Part shown: positions 36,984 to 46,509 of the stretch, piece after piece
Numbering within the stretch: the first letter of the stretch is position 1
How the letters are laid out: each line of letters starts with the position of its first letter
NCBI GenBank assembly: GCA_002448235.1
Contig: DIXF01000011.1
Location: forward strand, 186,001-250,000
DNA length: 64,000 nucleotides
Direction: 5' to 3'
DNA from: Syntrophaceae bacterium UBA6087
GTDB taxonomy: Bacteria; Desulfobacterota; Desulfomonilia; UBA1062
Translations under genes and position numbers: made by a program
The notes under the pieces: model-generated
What the model saw: the letters and a program-made list of their open reading frames with translations, nothing else
What the model was told of the DNA's origin: nothing
The model's database searches: none

Positions 36984-38240
36984 TTAATTTTCTTTATAAT
37001 CATTGGTAACCGGAAGCTTATCCTCCCCGAACCGGCGGTAAAGTCGTGAAAAGGGAGCAGCCGTCATGCCATGGGCCACCAGTGATGAACAGACCAGCAG
37101 GCTGCCGACAGTCCATGCGGCCTCACAGCCGGTACGCTGCAGCACCATCATCGCGTAGAAGAGTGCAGCAACACCCATAGGGCCGAACCATCCTGCAAAC
37201 AGAACATCTCTCCTGTCTTTCAACTGCGGCACCAGGGGTTTAAGCATAAACATAACCGGCAGGCGCCGCAACAGCAGAACGCTCAAAGCCAGTACCGGAC
37301 CGCCACACCCAAGCTCATTCCACTGTTCCCAGGGCAGCATAAGGCCGAACAGGATGAAAATAGGCACGGTGAAGAACTGGTTGACCGCTTCCTGGACGCT
37401 TTCCTCCTTGGCACGTTCGCCGCCGCCTACTACATGGTCGAAGCTTATCCCTGCAGTGAATACCGCAAGGATACCATCGGTTCCCATCAGCTTTGTCGAA
37501 CCCAGTGTCAGTAGTGACAATGCCAGGGTGATAGAGAGAAACGACACTTGTTCTATGGTTTTTTTCGTCTCGGCCCATCGGAGCAGGTAACCTGCACTCA
37601 ATCCCAGCAGTATCCCCAGGAGAACGGCTCCCCCGACTTCCCATAACACGATACGTCCGAGCCAGTGCAGCCATGCCTCATGAGCAGGCCGGGTGAGGAG
37701 CAATACGGGAAGCAGCACCACGGGATAAGCCAGGCCGTCATTGGCGCCGGACTCAGCCGACAGCATATTCCGTATTCGTTCGGGAAGGTTTTTCTCTGCC
37801 ACATTCCCCGTAACAATGGATGTCGCCACGATAGGGTCAGTGGGTGAGACGACCGCACCGACAAGCATGGCAGTCCCCAGCGGCAGGCCAAGCAGCAGAT
37901 ATGCAAGCAGGCCGGTGCTCAGGAACATAAGCGGTATTCCAAGGACCAGCAGTACGGCCATGGAACGCCAGTGCAGGCGAAAATAGTTCGGCGGCAGGCG
38001 CAATGCCACACCCATCAGTCCAATGCAGAGGGTCAGGCGGGATGCCTGTTCCAGAATAATCCTCTGATCGCCCCATTGATGGGGATGGAGCAATCCCAGC
38101 ATTTGAGGTCCGAGCAGAACTCCGATGAGCAACGCCAGCAGGGGAACTGCAAAGACAGTCCTCTTCAGCGGCTGTGAAAGCAGGCCCAGTACGATCACAG
38201 TCCCTCCTACAGCGGTCAGAGCAATGTTGAGCTCAGTCAA
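36984..38240 (-). CDS. cation/proton antiporter (CPA1/NhaP type)
   Basis: 418 aa with about 12 membrane helices. SPTDPIVATSIV and AESGANDGLAYP are the core motifs of Na+(K+)/H+ exchangers, with the paired Asp and Asn-Asp in the crossed helices. TTG start at 38240 with AGGAG about 5 nt upstream. Acts in pH and ion balance at the inner membrane. The decayed MscS gene follows upstream on the same strand, so both may once have belonged to an ion/osmotic unit. Confidence 0.93.
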   Translation of the reverse strand: MTELNIALTAVGGTVIVLGLLSQPLKRTVFAVPLLALLIGVLLGPQMLGLLHPHQWGDQRIILEQASRLTLCIGLMGVALRLPPNYFRLHWRSMAVLLVLGIPLMFLSTGLLAYLLLGLPLGTAMLVGAVVSPTDPIVATSIVTGNVAEKNLPERIRNMLSAESGANDGLAYPVVLLPVLLLTRPAHEAWLHWLGRIVLWEVGGAVLLGILLGLSAGYLLRWAETKKTIEQVSFLSITLALSLLTLGSTKLMGTDGILAVFTAGISFDHVVGGGERAKEESVQEAVNQFFTVPIFILFGLMLPWEQWNELGCGGPVLALSVLLLRRLPVMFMLKPLVPQLKDRRDVLFAGWFGPMGVAALFYAMMVLQRTGCEAAWTVGSLLVCSSLVAHGMTAAPFSRLYRRFGEDKLPVTNDYKEN

Positions 38241-38411
38241 GGGTTCTCCTTTACATGCAGGCTTTTATTTATGGATACTATGGCTGACTTGAAATTCCTC
38301 AATATCAGCCAACGCGGATTGAGATTCGCCAAGCTTCGCAATCACGCTGAAGTTGCCGTCTATTCCGGGAATGGGCTCCCTCCGATATCTTAACTGGAAT
38401 TGTTCTATCAG

Positions 38412-39124
38412 TCACGGCACGCTCTCATCCGTATCCCGGCCTGCTCCTCTGATATTCAGAGGCGGGAAGCCGACAATATCAATGGTCTGGGATGCTATGA
38501 TGATTCCGGCGTTATTGAACTCACAGAGGATGTCGCGGCTCATGGCATCTTTTACTGCCCGTATCCCCCACTCTTCGGCGATAAAACGCACGGTCAGTTC
38601 CAGCCAGTTGTCCGTAAGGCGGTAATAAACTTTCGGCCCAACTTCTTCCGGCTTGAGCAGATAACGCCGCTGCATCTCCTGGAGGGCCTCTGAGCCGAGC
38701 TTGCTTGTCATTACCGTATGCCTGGCAGCTGGCCCATTTCCATGATCACCGTCTGGGTGAACCTGAGCGCGATCACATCCCCTCGCACGCCGCCCATAAC
38801 TATCCGGTCTCCGACATTGAAGACCTTGCCCCTCAGGATGACAAAGTATCCTGCTACTGCCGTGACCACCTTCTGCAGAGCAAAGGCCAGGCCTGCCGTC
38901 ACCAGCCCCAGGGCAGTGGCCAGCCGGTACGCGTCGTTGAACCAGATTGATGCAAGCCCCACAAGCAGCACTATGGCCAGGGTGAGCCTGACTGACTGCC
39001 TCAACCAGAATGCGAAACGATAGTTCTCCCTGGTGCGAGGAATGCGGCTGACGATAAAATTCAGTAAACGGCCAAGTATCTCTACTGCCCGCTGTGGGCC
39101 TACAAGCCTTATATAACCTTCCAT
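38412..39124 (-). pseudogene. mechanosensitive channel (MscS family), internal deletion and frameshift
   Basis: The N-terminal part (39124-38711) encodes membrane helices and the MscS pore/beta start, with FALQKVVTAVAGYFVILRG and GGVRGDVIALRFTQTVIMEMG, then stops at TAA. The C-terminal part (38711-38412) is in another frame and encodes the family's C-terminal domain (YYRLTDNWLELTVRFIAEEWGIR, split as two blocks in family alignments, then IASQTIDIVGFPPL). Compared with full-length relatives, the roughly 60-residue middle piece of the beta domain is missing. A TAATG overlap could start the second part at 38711, but a working channel is unlikely. Confidence 0.75.
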
Positions 39125-39453
39125 ACCCCACCTCTGGCTGAATCTAACGAAAGTGTATTCTCATAACTATGAATACGCTATGGATTAAATGTCGCAACCT
39201 GGCTCTGTTCCCGGCATAGAATTCCTGATCTCTTAAGGGAAGATCGTCTTCATTAGAGGGCTATCATGGATCGTGAAGAACAGGTTCTTTTCGCCCTTAT
39301 CCTGATGCGTTGCCAATCATCCAACATGGTCGATACCCTAACGCTAGTTACCCTTATTGATACTGCCTTGCTATTATTCCCCTTACGCGTAATAATTTTT
39401 ATATGGTCTGATCATGTGTGACGATTACACTTTTCCCAAATGGAGGTAATCTA
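39125..39453. other. 329-bp intergenic region
   Basis: Divergent gap between the MscS remnant and the ferritin-like gene. It holds an imperfectly placed inverted repeat GTATTC/GAATAC near 39150-39171 and one possible small open frame (39266-39421, listed separately). Confidence 0.4.
39266..39421 (+). CDS. possible 51-aa small membrane protein
   Basis: ATG at 39266 with AGAGGG 5 nt upstream and a stop at 39421. The predicted peptide is hydrophobic in its second half (TALLLFPLRVIIFIW), consistent with one membrane span. It has no recognised family, and the DNA is not obviously coding-like, so it may be chance. Confidence 0.22.
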   Translation: MDREEQVLFALILMRCQSSNMVDTLTLVTLIDTALLLFPLRVIIFIWSDHV

Positions 39454-40107
39454 ATGAGAGTTTTATCATTACTGCGGCTCATTAGCTTCTCGTTTATCCT
39501 ATCCTTTCTCTGCTTCACAGATCTGTCTGCTCAGATGGGGGGCAGAGGCGATCAGCGGAACAATGGCCGTTGTCCGATGTGCGGGGGCATGATGGGTGGA
39601 CAGAATCAGCAGATGAATATCCCAGACAAACTTCCGGCACCGAAGGATGAGGAATGGGTGAAGAATTTCGGTCAGGTGTATGCCCTAGAGAAGCTGTCAT
39701 GGGTGAAGAATTTCGGTCAGGTGTATGCCCTAGAGAAGCTGTCAAGGGTTCAATATGAAGCAGACAGCAACAAGTACGGCGTCAACATGCCCTATCACAT
39801 GATCATCTGGCAGGAGAATAATCATATTGCATGGGAAGAGAAGATGTTCTCTGCATATGGAATCTCTTCAGATTCAACGGTGCCGCCGGTGAAGCAGACT
39901 TCAAGTCTTGGGGAAGCATATCAGGTCGGCTATGATCTGGAAACCGATCTCATACCACGTTACGAATGGCTCATAAAGAATGCTGGAGATCAAAATAGCA
40001 GGGACGTGCTCGATTTCATTCTCATGCAGACAAGGATGCATGCCACCATGTTTCAGCATGTAATGGGGATGGGCGGAATGGGACATGGTATGATGCATCG
40101 AAACTGA
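39454..40107 (+). CDS. exported ferritin-like (DUF2202-type) protein with internal duplication
   Basis: 217 aa. Signal peptide (1-26, ending LSAQ), a CPMCGGMMGG segment, then four-helix-bundle-like blocks: YALEKLSRVQYEAD, IIWQENNHIAWEEKMF, AYQVGYDLETDLIPRYEWL and TRMHATMFQHVMGMG. The spaced Glu and His residues suit a di-iron ferritin-like site as in DUF2202 proteins. Peptide WVKNFGQVYALEKLS occurs twice in a row because of a 45-bp DNA duplication, so the first helix is doubled in part. GGAGG lies about 8 nt before the ATG. Possible role in metal or oxidant handling. Confidence 0.75.
   Translation: MRVLSLLRLISFSFILSFLCFTDLSAQMGGRGDQRNNGRCPMCGGMMGGQNQQMNIPDKLPAPKDEEWVKNFGQVYALEKLSWVKNFGQVYALEKLSRVQYEADSNKYGVNMPYHMIIWQENNHIAWEEKMFSAYGISSDSTVPPVKQTSSLGEAYQVGYDLETDLIPRYEWLIKNAGDQNSRDVLDFILMQTRMHATMFQHVMGMGGMGHGMMHRN
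39655..39744 (+). repeat. perfect 45-bp tandem duplication inside the ferritin-like gene
   Basis: Copy 1 is 39655-39699 and copy 2 is 39700-39744, identical in all 45 positions. The unit is 15 codons, so the frame is kept. Confidence 0.95.
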
Positions 40108-40117
40108 ACACACCAAG

Positions 40118-40222
40118 TTACATGTCCAGTATGCTGCCGGCGAGCTTATGATGGATATTGGCCCAGCCGGACTTTTTCAACTGGTTTAGCAGCAGGATGG
40201 ACAGGTTTTCAACGCGAATCAT
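40118..40222 (-). CDS. possible 34-aa small protein downstream of the chemoreceptor
   Basis: ATG at 40222 with AGGA 5-6 nt upstream and TAA at 40118-40120. The peptide starts MIRVENLSILLLNQLKKSGW. It lies 36 nt downstream of the chemoreceptor stop on the same strand. No family recognised; it may be a chance frame or a remnant of a longer gene. Confidence 0.25.
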   Translation of the reverse strand: MIRVENLSILLLNQLKKSGWANIHHKLAGSILDM

Positions 40223-40258
40223 GATTTTCCTGCAGGATCCGGTTTCAGTTTAAACAGC

Positions 40259-41800
40259 TTATTCCTGGTGGATCTTGAAGCCCTCTATCTTCCGGAGCAT
40301 GCTCTCTGCCTGATTGGTCACCTCTTCGCTCGCAGCGGCCGTTTCTTCCACAAGGGCGGCATCCTGCTGGGTGAGCGAGTCGATCTCGGATACCGCGGTG
40401 TTGATCTGGTTGATCCCTCTGAGCTGTTCTTCGCTGGCCGCCGCCACTCCCGATATGAGCCTGCCGGTATCCTGTACGGCCCTGATGATCTCATCGAGCG
40501 CGTCTCTGCCCTTGTTGGCGAGATTTGTGGCGTTCTCAACCTTTTTTACGGAGTCTTCGATCAGAGAGCTTATCTCCCGGGCCGCATTGCCCGATCTCTG
40601 GGCAAGGCTCCTGACTTCGTCGGCCACAACGGCAAACCCTTTGCCCTGTTCTCCGGCCCGTGCAGCCTCCACGGCTGCGTTGAGCGCCAGGAGATTGGTC
40701 TGGAAGGCTATTTCGTTTATCACGGCGATGATCTCGGAGATCTTCTTGCTGGACTTATTCACTTCGTTGATGGAGTTCACCGCCTCGAAAATGACCGCCC
40801 CTCCTTCTTCGGCCATCCGGGACGTGCCCTGCGACACATCCTGGGCACGGTACGCATTGTCGGCATTCTGCTTGATCATGGACGTTGTCTGTTCGAGGGT
40901 CGCGGCGATTTCCTCAATGGCTGCAGCCTGCTCGGAAGACCTCTGGGAAAGGCTGGAGTTGCCGCTTGAAATCTGGCTGATGGCTTCCACGAGATCGTGC
41001 GCAGTTACGATGATTTCGGAGATCACCGATTCCAGGGAGGAGGCCATCCTGTTCATCGCCGCAAGGGCGCTGTCCGGGGCATTCCTGTTGTATTCGATAT
41101 TCACCGTCAGGTCTTTCTTCGAGATCGCCTTGGCCGCCCGCGCCACCTCGGACGGATCTCCCCCGAGCTGCCTCATGATCCCTGTTATGAGGAAGAAGGC
41201 GACGATTGCGCCTCCCAAGAGGGCGGCCACGCAGAGAACGATGATGATGGACGTCATTTTCGCGGAATAGGCAAAAGCCTCTTTTTCTATTGCCTTGAGC
41301 GCTTCCTGTGCGTGCATGTTGATCGCGCCGAGCTGCTCTCTCATCTTTCCCAGCGAAGGGGCGGTCTCGCTTGTGAATACCTGAAGAGCGGCCTCCCGGT
41401 TGCCCAGGGCAAGGGATTCGTTGATCCCTTCGGCTGACCGGTGAAGCCTGTCATGGTATGCTTCGATATCCCGCAGGGGCTGTGTGATGGCAGGAAGGGC
41501 CGCTTCCGCTTCCTTCCGCCCGCGGCCGTAATACCAGGCGCCGAATGTACATTTGTGAGGATCGGTCACTATATCAAGGCTGGTAGATGTCGCATCGAGG
41601 AGGCCGGTCTTCGCCTTCGAAGCCCAATCGAGGTGGGCGATTTCCTTGTCCTTGATGCTTATGATAAGAGACGCCTGATTGTTCAATCTCTTGATATTTT
41701 CATTGTTATGAAGCAGGCTCACGACCATCCAGGCGCTGATGAACACGATGACAGCCAGTCCCAAACCGAAACCGAGATACAGCTTGCTGCTGAGCTTCAT
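40259..41800 (-). CDS. methyl-accepting chemotaxis protein with extracytoplasmic CZB-like zinc sensor
   Basis: 513 aa. Two membrane helices (about 8-30 and 185-207) flank a helical sensor with the CZB residue set: His56 in HLDWASK, Cys84 in KCTFGAWYYG, His116 and His120 in AYHDRLH. HAMP follows (about 208-260), then the signalling domain with NEIAFQTNLLALNAAVEAAR and GEQGKGFAVVADEVRSLA. CZB domains bind zinc and respond to metal or oxidants such as hypochlorous acid. It lies 153 nt downstream of the metal-efflux operon on the same strand. Confidence 0.93.
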   Translation of the reverse strand: MKLSSKLYLGFGLGLAVIVFISAWMVVSLLHNNENIKRLNNQASLIISIKDKEIAHLDWASKAKTGLLDATSTSLDIVTDPHKCTFGAWYYGRGRKEAEAALPAITQPLRDIEAYHDRLHRSAEGINESLALGNREAALQVFTSETAPSLGKMREQLGAINMHAQEALKAIEKEAFAYSAKMTSIIIVLCVAALLGGAIVAFFLITGIMRQLGGDPSEVARAAKAISKKDLTVNIEYNRNAPDSALAAMNRMASSLESVISEIIVTAHDLVEAISQISSGNSSLSQRSSEQAAAIEEIAATLEQTTSMIKQNADNAYRAQDVSQGTSRMAEEGGAVIFEAVNSINEVNKSSKKISEIIAVINEIAFQTNLLALNAAVEAARAGEQGKGFAVVADEVRSLAQRSGNAAREISSLIEDSVKKVENATNLANKGRDALDEIIRAVQDTGRLISGVAAASEEQLRGINQINTAVSEIDSLTQQDAALVEETAAASEEVTNQAESMLRKIEGFKIHQE

Positions 41801-41953
41801 TTCTTACCCCTCACGTCATTCACGAAAGATACACTTGCACGAGCCATTCTAAAAGTTTCCATCCGCATAGAGTGTCTATCGGCAAAGGATTTCCAAAATC
41901 ATACACCTAAATGGAAGACCGTGGGCGCCGGTTTTTAACCGGCTGCCGTCGGT

Positions 41954-44900
41954 CTAGTATCCTTTCAGCGACCGCCCTTTCCATAAATAGTAAATGCTCG
42001 GGTAGATGAGGAGCTCCAGGATGGTCGAAGTCACCACGCCGCCGACCATGGGGGCCGCGATTCGCTTCATGACGTCAGCGCCTGTCCCTTCGCTGAACAT
42101 GATGGGCACAAGCCCGGCCAGGATGACGCTCACGGTCATGATCTTGGGCCGGATGCGCTTGACCGCACCGTCGAAAATGGACTCCTTGAGATCGGCCTTC
42201 GTGTTCAGCCGGCCTTCTTTCTTCCATCGGGTATGGGCGATATCGAGGTACAGGAGCATGATCACTCCGGTTTCGGCATCGAGGCCTGCAAGCGCGATAA
42301 TTCCCACCCAGACGGCGATGCTCAAGTTGTAGCCCAGCAGGTAGATGAGCCAGAAGGACCCCACGAGGGAAAACGGCACTGCCAGCAGGACGATGGCGGT
42401 CTTGGCAACCGAATTCGTATTGAGGTAGATGAGCACGAAGATGATGAACAGCGTGAGCGGGATGACGATCTTCAGGCTCTCCTGGGTTTTCAGGAGATAT
42501 TCGTATTCGCCGCTCCACTCAAGCCGGTAGCCGGAGGGCACCTTGACCGACGACGCCTTTTGTTTGGCCTCGTCCACGTATCCGCCCACATCTCTGCCCG
42601 AGAAGTCGATGTACACGTATGCGGTGAGCAGGCCTTTTTCGCTCTTGATCACGGTAGGCCCGCGGACTATTTTCAAGTCGGCAAGCTCTGAAAGCGGTAT
42701 CCAGGCGAGTTTGTCGCCGGTGTTCTGCGGCGAAGACCTACCCATGCCGGGATCGCCTGCGGTTGTCATCGGCATGACGGGCACGAGAACGTCTGCGAGC
42801 TTCTCGATGTCGTTTCTCAGCTCCCGGGCATAGCGCAAGTTGACCGGGTAGCGCTCCCTGCCTTCCACGGTGGTGGTGAGATTCATCCCGCCGATGGCGG
42901 TCTGAACCATGTCCTGCACTTGGGCAACGTTCATTCCGTATCGTGCGGCAGCCTCCCGTTTGATCACGAAGTCGATGAAATACCCGGTGGTGGCCCGCTC
43001 GGCATAGACGCTCCTCGTTCCGGGCACGTCCCTCAAGGCCTCTTCAAGGTCGATCCCGATCCGCTCGATCTCGTTCAAGTCGCTCCCCAGGATCTTGATG
43101 CCCACGGGCGTCCTGATGCCGGTCGCGAGCATGTCGATCCGTGCTTTGATAGGCATGGTGAAGGAGTTGGCAACACCCGGGATGGCGAGAATGTCGTTGA
43201 GCTCGTTCTTGATGCCGTCGATGGTCATGCCGGGCCGCCACCGGCTCTCGTCTTTGAGGTTGATGATCGTCTCGAACATCTCCGGAGGCGCCGGGTCGGT
43301 GGGCGTCTCTGCCCTGCCAGCCTTGCCGAAGACCGATTCCACCTCGGGAACCTGCTTGATGAGGGCGTCCTGGATGATCAGGAGCCTCTTTGCCTCGCTC
43401 ATGGACAGGGCAGGCACGGTCACGGGCATGTAAAATAGCGTGCCCTCGTTCAAGGGAGGCATGAACTCGCGCCCGAGCTTCATAACCGGGAATGCGGTAG
43501 CTGCCATGACGATGACGGCCGCGATGATGACGGCTATGGGAAACTTCATGACCAGATGCGCAGCCGGGCCATATGCCCAGCGCAAGCCCCTGCTGATGGG
43601 GTTGCGCTCCTCGGGCGTGATCTTTCCGCGGATGAAGAAGGTCATGAGCATTGGGGTGAGCGTGATCGCCAGCAGCGACGAGAAAAGCATGGCAAAGGTC
43701 TTGGTATATGCCAGCGGCTTGAAGAGCCTGCCAGCCTGGGCCTGCAGGGTGAACACGGGAAGAAACCCCACCGTGATCACGAGCAGCGAGAAGAAGAGCG
43801 ACGGACCTACCTCCTTGGCGGCGTCGGTGATAACCTGGACGCGCGACCCCGGCCTCCCTGCGTGCTCCCATTCCTCGAGCCGCTTGTGTGCATTCTCCAC
43901 CATGATGATGGAGGCGTCCACCATGGCGCCGATGGCGATGGCGATGCCGCTCAAGCTCATGACGTTCGAGGTGATGCCCAGGTAATACATGAGGATGAAG
44001 GAGAAGATGATGGCTACCGGCAGGGTCAGGATCACCACAAAGGCACTGGGGAGGTGGTAGAGAAAGACCAGGCAGACCCCGCTCACCGCCAGTGCGAGCT
44101 TGATGATCTCTTCTTTGAGCGTATCAATGCTCCGGTGGATGAGGTCGGTCCGGTCATAAGTGGTGACGATCTTCACGCCTTCGGGAAGCGACGGCGCTAT
44201 GTCCTGGTCGATCTTCTGCTTTACCCGCTCGATGACATCGAGCACGTTCTCGCCGAAGCGGACGATCACGATGCCGCCCACCACCTCTCCCTTGCCGTCG
44301 AGGTCTGCGACGCCCCGCCTGATCTCGGGCCCAAGCTGCACATAAGCGATGTCTTTGAGCAGGACAGGTGTGCCGCTTGCGCCGACCCCCACAGGTACGC
44401 TTTCCAGGTCGGAAATATCCTTGATATAGCCCCTGCCGCGGATCATGTACTCCGCTCCCGAAAGCTCGAGCAGCCTCCCTTCCACGTCCAGGTTGCTCCC
44501 CCTGATCGCTTCCATCACCTTATCCAGCGAGATATTGTACGCTCTGAGCCTGACAGGGTCGGCGTTGACCTGGTACTGTTTCACGAACCCGCCGACGGAC
44601 GCCACCTGGGAAACACCGGGCACGCTCTCCAGGGCGAGCTTGAGGGTATAATCCTGCATGGTGCGCAAATCGGCCAGATTATGTTGCCCTTTTTCATCGA
44701 TCAGGGCATAGGAGAACCCCCAGCCGAGGCTCGTCGCATCGGGGCCGAGTATGGGATTGACGTCCTGGGGGATCTTGTTCCTGACCGCCTGGATGTACTC
44801 GAGGATGCGGCTCCGGGCCCAGTAGATGTTCGTCCCCTCGTCGAAGATCACGTAGATGAACGAGGACCCGAGGAAGGAAAAGCCCCTCACTGCCTGGACC

Positions 44901-45133
44901 TTTGGAGCGGCGAGGAGCGTTGCCGATATGGGGTAGGTGATCTGATCTTCTATGAGATCCGGGCTGCGCCCCTGCCATTCGGTATAGATGATCACCTGGG
45001 TGTCGGAGAGGTCGGGCAGTGCGTCGAGCGGCGTCCGGTACAGCGCCCATACTCCCCAGATGAGCGTGAGCGCGGTAAGCAGGATGACCAGAAACTTGTT
45101 TCTCGAGCTCCAATCAATGACCTTCTCAATCAT
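41954..45133 (-). CDS. cusA: heavy-metal RND efflux pump (CusA/CzcA family)
   Basis: 1059 aa inner-membrane proton-driven pump. The family is clear from the N-terminus (TPLDALPDLSDTQVIIYTEW), the membrane segment GIAIAIGAMVDASIIMVENAHKRLEEWE split around the key Asp, GREFMPPLNEG, the periplasmic loops (FGKAGRAETPTDPAPPEM) and the C-terminal AGLDAETGVIMLLYLD. The HME class exports Cu+/Ag+ or Zn2+/Co2+/Cd2+. The upstream YtkA-like gene and the His/Met-containing adaptor favour copper/silver, but metal choice is inference. It is the last gene of the operon 48216-41954. Confidence 0.95.
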   Translation of the reverse strand: MIEKVIDWSSRNKFLVILLTALTLIWGVWALYRTPLDALPDLSDTQVIIYTEWQGRSPDLIEDQITYPISATLLAAPKVQAVRGFSFLGSSFIYVIFDEGTNIYWARSRILEYIQAVRNKIPQDVNPILGPDATSLGWGFSYALIDEKGQHNLADLRTMQDYTLKLALESVPGVSQVASVGGFVKQYQVNADPVRLRAYNISLDKVMEAIRGSNLDVEGRLLELSGAEYMIRGRGYIKDISDLESVPVGVGASGTPVLLKDIAYVQLGPEIRRGVADLDGKGEVVGGIVIVRFGENVLDVIERVKQKIDQDIAPSLPEGVKIVTTYDRTDLIHRSIDTLKEEIIKLALAVSGVCLVFLYHLPSAFVVILTLPVAIIFSFILMYYLGITSNVMSLSGIAIAIGAMVDASIIMVENAHKRLEEWEHAGRPGSRVQVITDAAKEVGPSLFFSLLVITVGFLPVFTLQAQAGRLFKPLAYTKTFAMLFSSLLAITLTPMLMTFFIRGKITPEERNPISRGLRWAYGPAAHLVMKFPIAVIIAAVIVMAATAFPVMKLGREFMPPLNEGTLFYMPVTVPALSMSEAKRLLIIQDALIKQVPEVESVFGKAGRAETPTDPAPPEMFETIINLKDESRWRPGMTIDGIKNELNDILAIPGVANSFTMPIKARIDMLATGIRTPVGIKILGSDLNEIERIGIDLEEALRDVPGTRSVYAERATTGYFIDFVIKREAAARYGMNVAQVQDMVQTAIGGMNLTTTVEGRERYPVNLRYARELRNDIEKLADVLVPVMPMTTAGDPGMGRSSPQNTGDKLAWIPLSELADLKIVRGPTVIKSEKGLLTAYVYIDFSGRDVGGYVDEAKQKASSVKVPSGYRLEWSGEYEYLLKTQESLKIVIPLTLFIIFVLIYLNTNSVAKTAIVLLAVPFSLVGSFWLIYLLGYNLSIAVWVGIIALAGLDAETGVIMLLYLDIAHTRWKKEGRLNTKADLKESIFDGAVKRIRPKIMTVSVILAGLVPIMFSEGTGADVMKRIAAPMVGGVVTSTILELLIYPSIYYLWKGRSLKGY

Positions 45134-45213
45134 GCGAAATTCCTCGTCTCGCTCGTGCGGGATGCAGGTAAGTCCTCAATCGCCGATCCTCTGCCCCTTG
45201 ACATCGGTCGCCC

Positions 45214-46509
45214 TCAATGCTGGTGAGCAGGTGTCTGGGGAGCCGCCTCCGAGGCCGGAGCCACGCCTTTGAGCTGGGCTTCGGAATCGATCAGGAACAG
45301 GGCCGATGAGGCGACGCGCTCCCCGCTCTTCAGGCCCGATATGACTTCTCTCATGCCCCTGGCGCGCAGACCGGCGGTTACGGTTCGGGGCTCGAAGAGA
45401 CCCTCGCCCCTGTCCACGTACACCAGTTGCCGTTCTCCCGTATCCAGAACCGCTTCTTCCGGGACAGCGAGCCTGCTTCCCATATCTATCTTGAGGTCCA
45501 CGGCGGCGAACATCGCAGGTTTGAGGATATCATCAGGATTATCGAGCGTGCTTCTCACCTTCAAAGTTCTCGTTTCCGGGCTCATGGAAGGATATACATA
45601 GTCGATGCGGGACCGGAATGCCCTCCCGGGCAGGCCGGTAATGGTGATGCTCACCTGTTGTCCCGGTCTGACCAGTGAGGCATCGGTTTCGTTTACATCT
45701 GCAACGACCCAGACTTCCGAGAGGTTCGCGATATCGAGCAGCGGCTCGCCGGCCATCACCCGCATGCCCCGGGTGGCGTAGCGCTGAGACACGTACCCTG
45801 ATACCGGGCTGGATACGGTGAGCGTCCTCATGGGCTTGCCCGTCTTCTCGATGCGCCTGATCTGCTCTTCCGAGATGTCCCAGAGGCGGAGCCGTCTCCT
45901 TGCAGCCTCGGTCAGGCGCTCCAGATCTCCGGCGATCATTTTGTCCGTCGAAGACGAACCTCCCGGGTTCTTCCAGGCGCTTATATTGATGAGCTCCTGC
46001 TGTGCCGCCTGCAGATCGGGGCTGTAGATCTCCAGGACAGGCTCCCCTTTTTTCATGTACCGGCCGGTGTAATCCACGTAGAGCTTCTCGATCCAACCCT
46101 CCACCTTGGTGTTCACGGTAAAGAGCTTCTGTTCGTTGTATTCGATGCGTCCGGTCAGACGGATGGTCTTGGTCATGGGCACGACTTGGGCCATGGTGGT
46201 CTTCACGCCGATCATGCGCTGCATATCCTCCGGGATCTCCACCGTGGGAATTTCTTCCTCGGACGGCTCTCCTTCGTCCGCGGAATCAGGGGCTACGGGC
46301 GGGGCACCGTGCACATGGTCCTGGGGAGCAGTTTCATCTCCTCCTGTTTCAGCTGGAGTCTCCCGGGTATTCCCCTGATGCACAGAGTGATCGACTTGTG
46401 CCTCATCGGCCGCCTGTCTGCCATTGTCCTTGAGGGTAAAGAACACGATGAGGACAACCGCTGCGAGTGCCAGGATGGTGCCGGCGGCGATCCATTGCTT
46501 TCGCTTCAT
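45214..46509 (-). CDS. cusB: RND adaptor (CusB-type membrane fusion protein)
   Basis: 431 aa. N-terminal membrane anchor (about 8-26), a His/Glu/Pro-rich stretch (DHVHGAPPVAPDSADEGEPS) that may bind metal, then the membrane-fusion fold with GRIEYNEQKLFTVNTKVEGWIEKLYV, a helical hairpin (AAQQELINISAW), ISSPVSGYV-type barrel block (VSSPVSGYVSQRYATRGM), and a His-ending C-terminus (TPAHQH). It bridges the pump and the outer-membrane channel. Its ATG overlaps the stop of the channel gene by 4 nt. Confidence 0.93.
   Translation of the reverse strand: MKRKQWIAAGTILALAAVVLIVFFTLKDNGRQAADEAQVDHSVHQGNTRETPAETGGDETAPQDHVHGAPPVAPDSADEGEPSEEEIPTVEIPEDMQRMIGVKTTMAQVVPMTKTIRLTGRIEYNEQKLFTVNTKVEGWIEKLYVDYTGRYMKKGEPVLEIYSPDLQAAQQELINISAWKNPGGSSSTDKMIAGDLERLTEAARRRLRLWDISEEQIRRIEKTGKPMRTLTVSSPVSGYVSQRYATRGMRVMAGEPLLDIANLSEVWVVADVNETDASLVRPGQQVSITITGLPGRAFRSRIDYVYPSMSPETRTLKVRSTLDNPDDILKPAMFAAVDLKIDMGSRLAVPEEAVLDTGERQLVYVDRGEGLFEPRTVTAGLRARGMREVISGLKSGERVASSALFLIDSEAQLKGVAPASEAAPQTPAHQH

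Noticed and set aside
38709..38713. TAATG overlap as proof of a working two-subunit MscS
   Set aside because: The middle of the conserved beta domain is absent, so the two pieces could not rebuild the channel.
43556..45226. 556-codon plus-strand frame inside cusA
   Set aside because: Antisense to a textbook RND pump with all its motifs.
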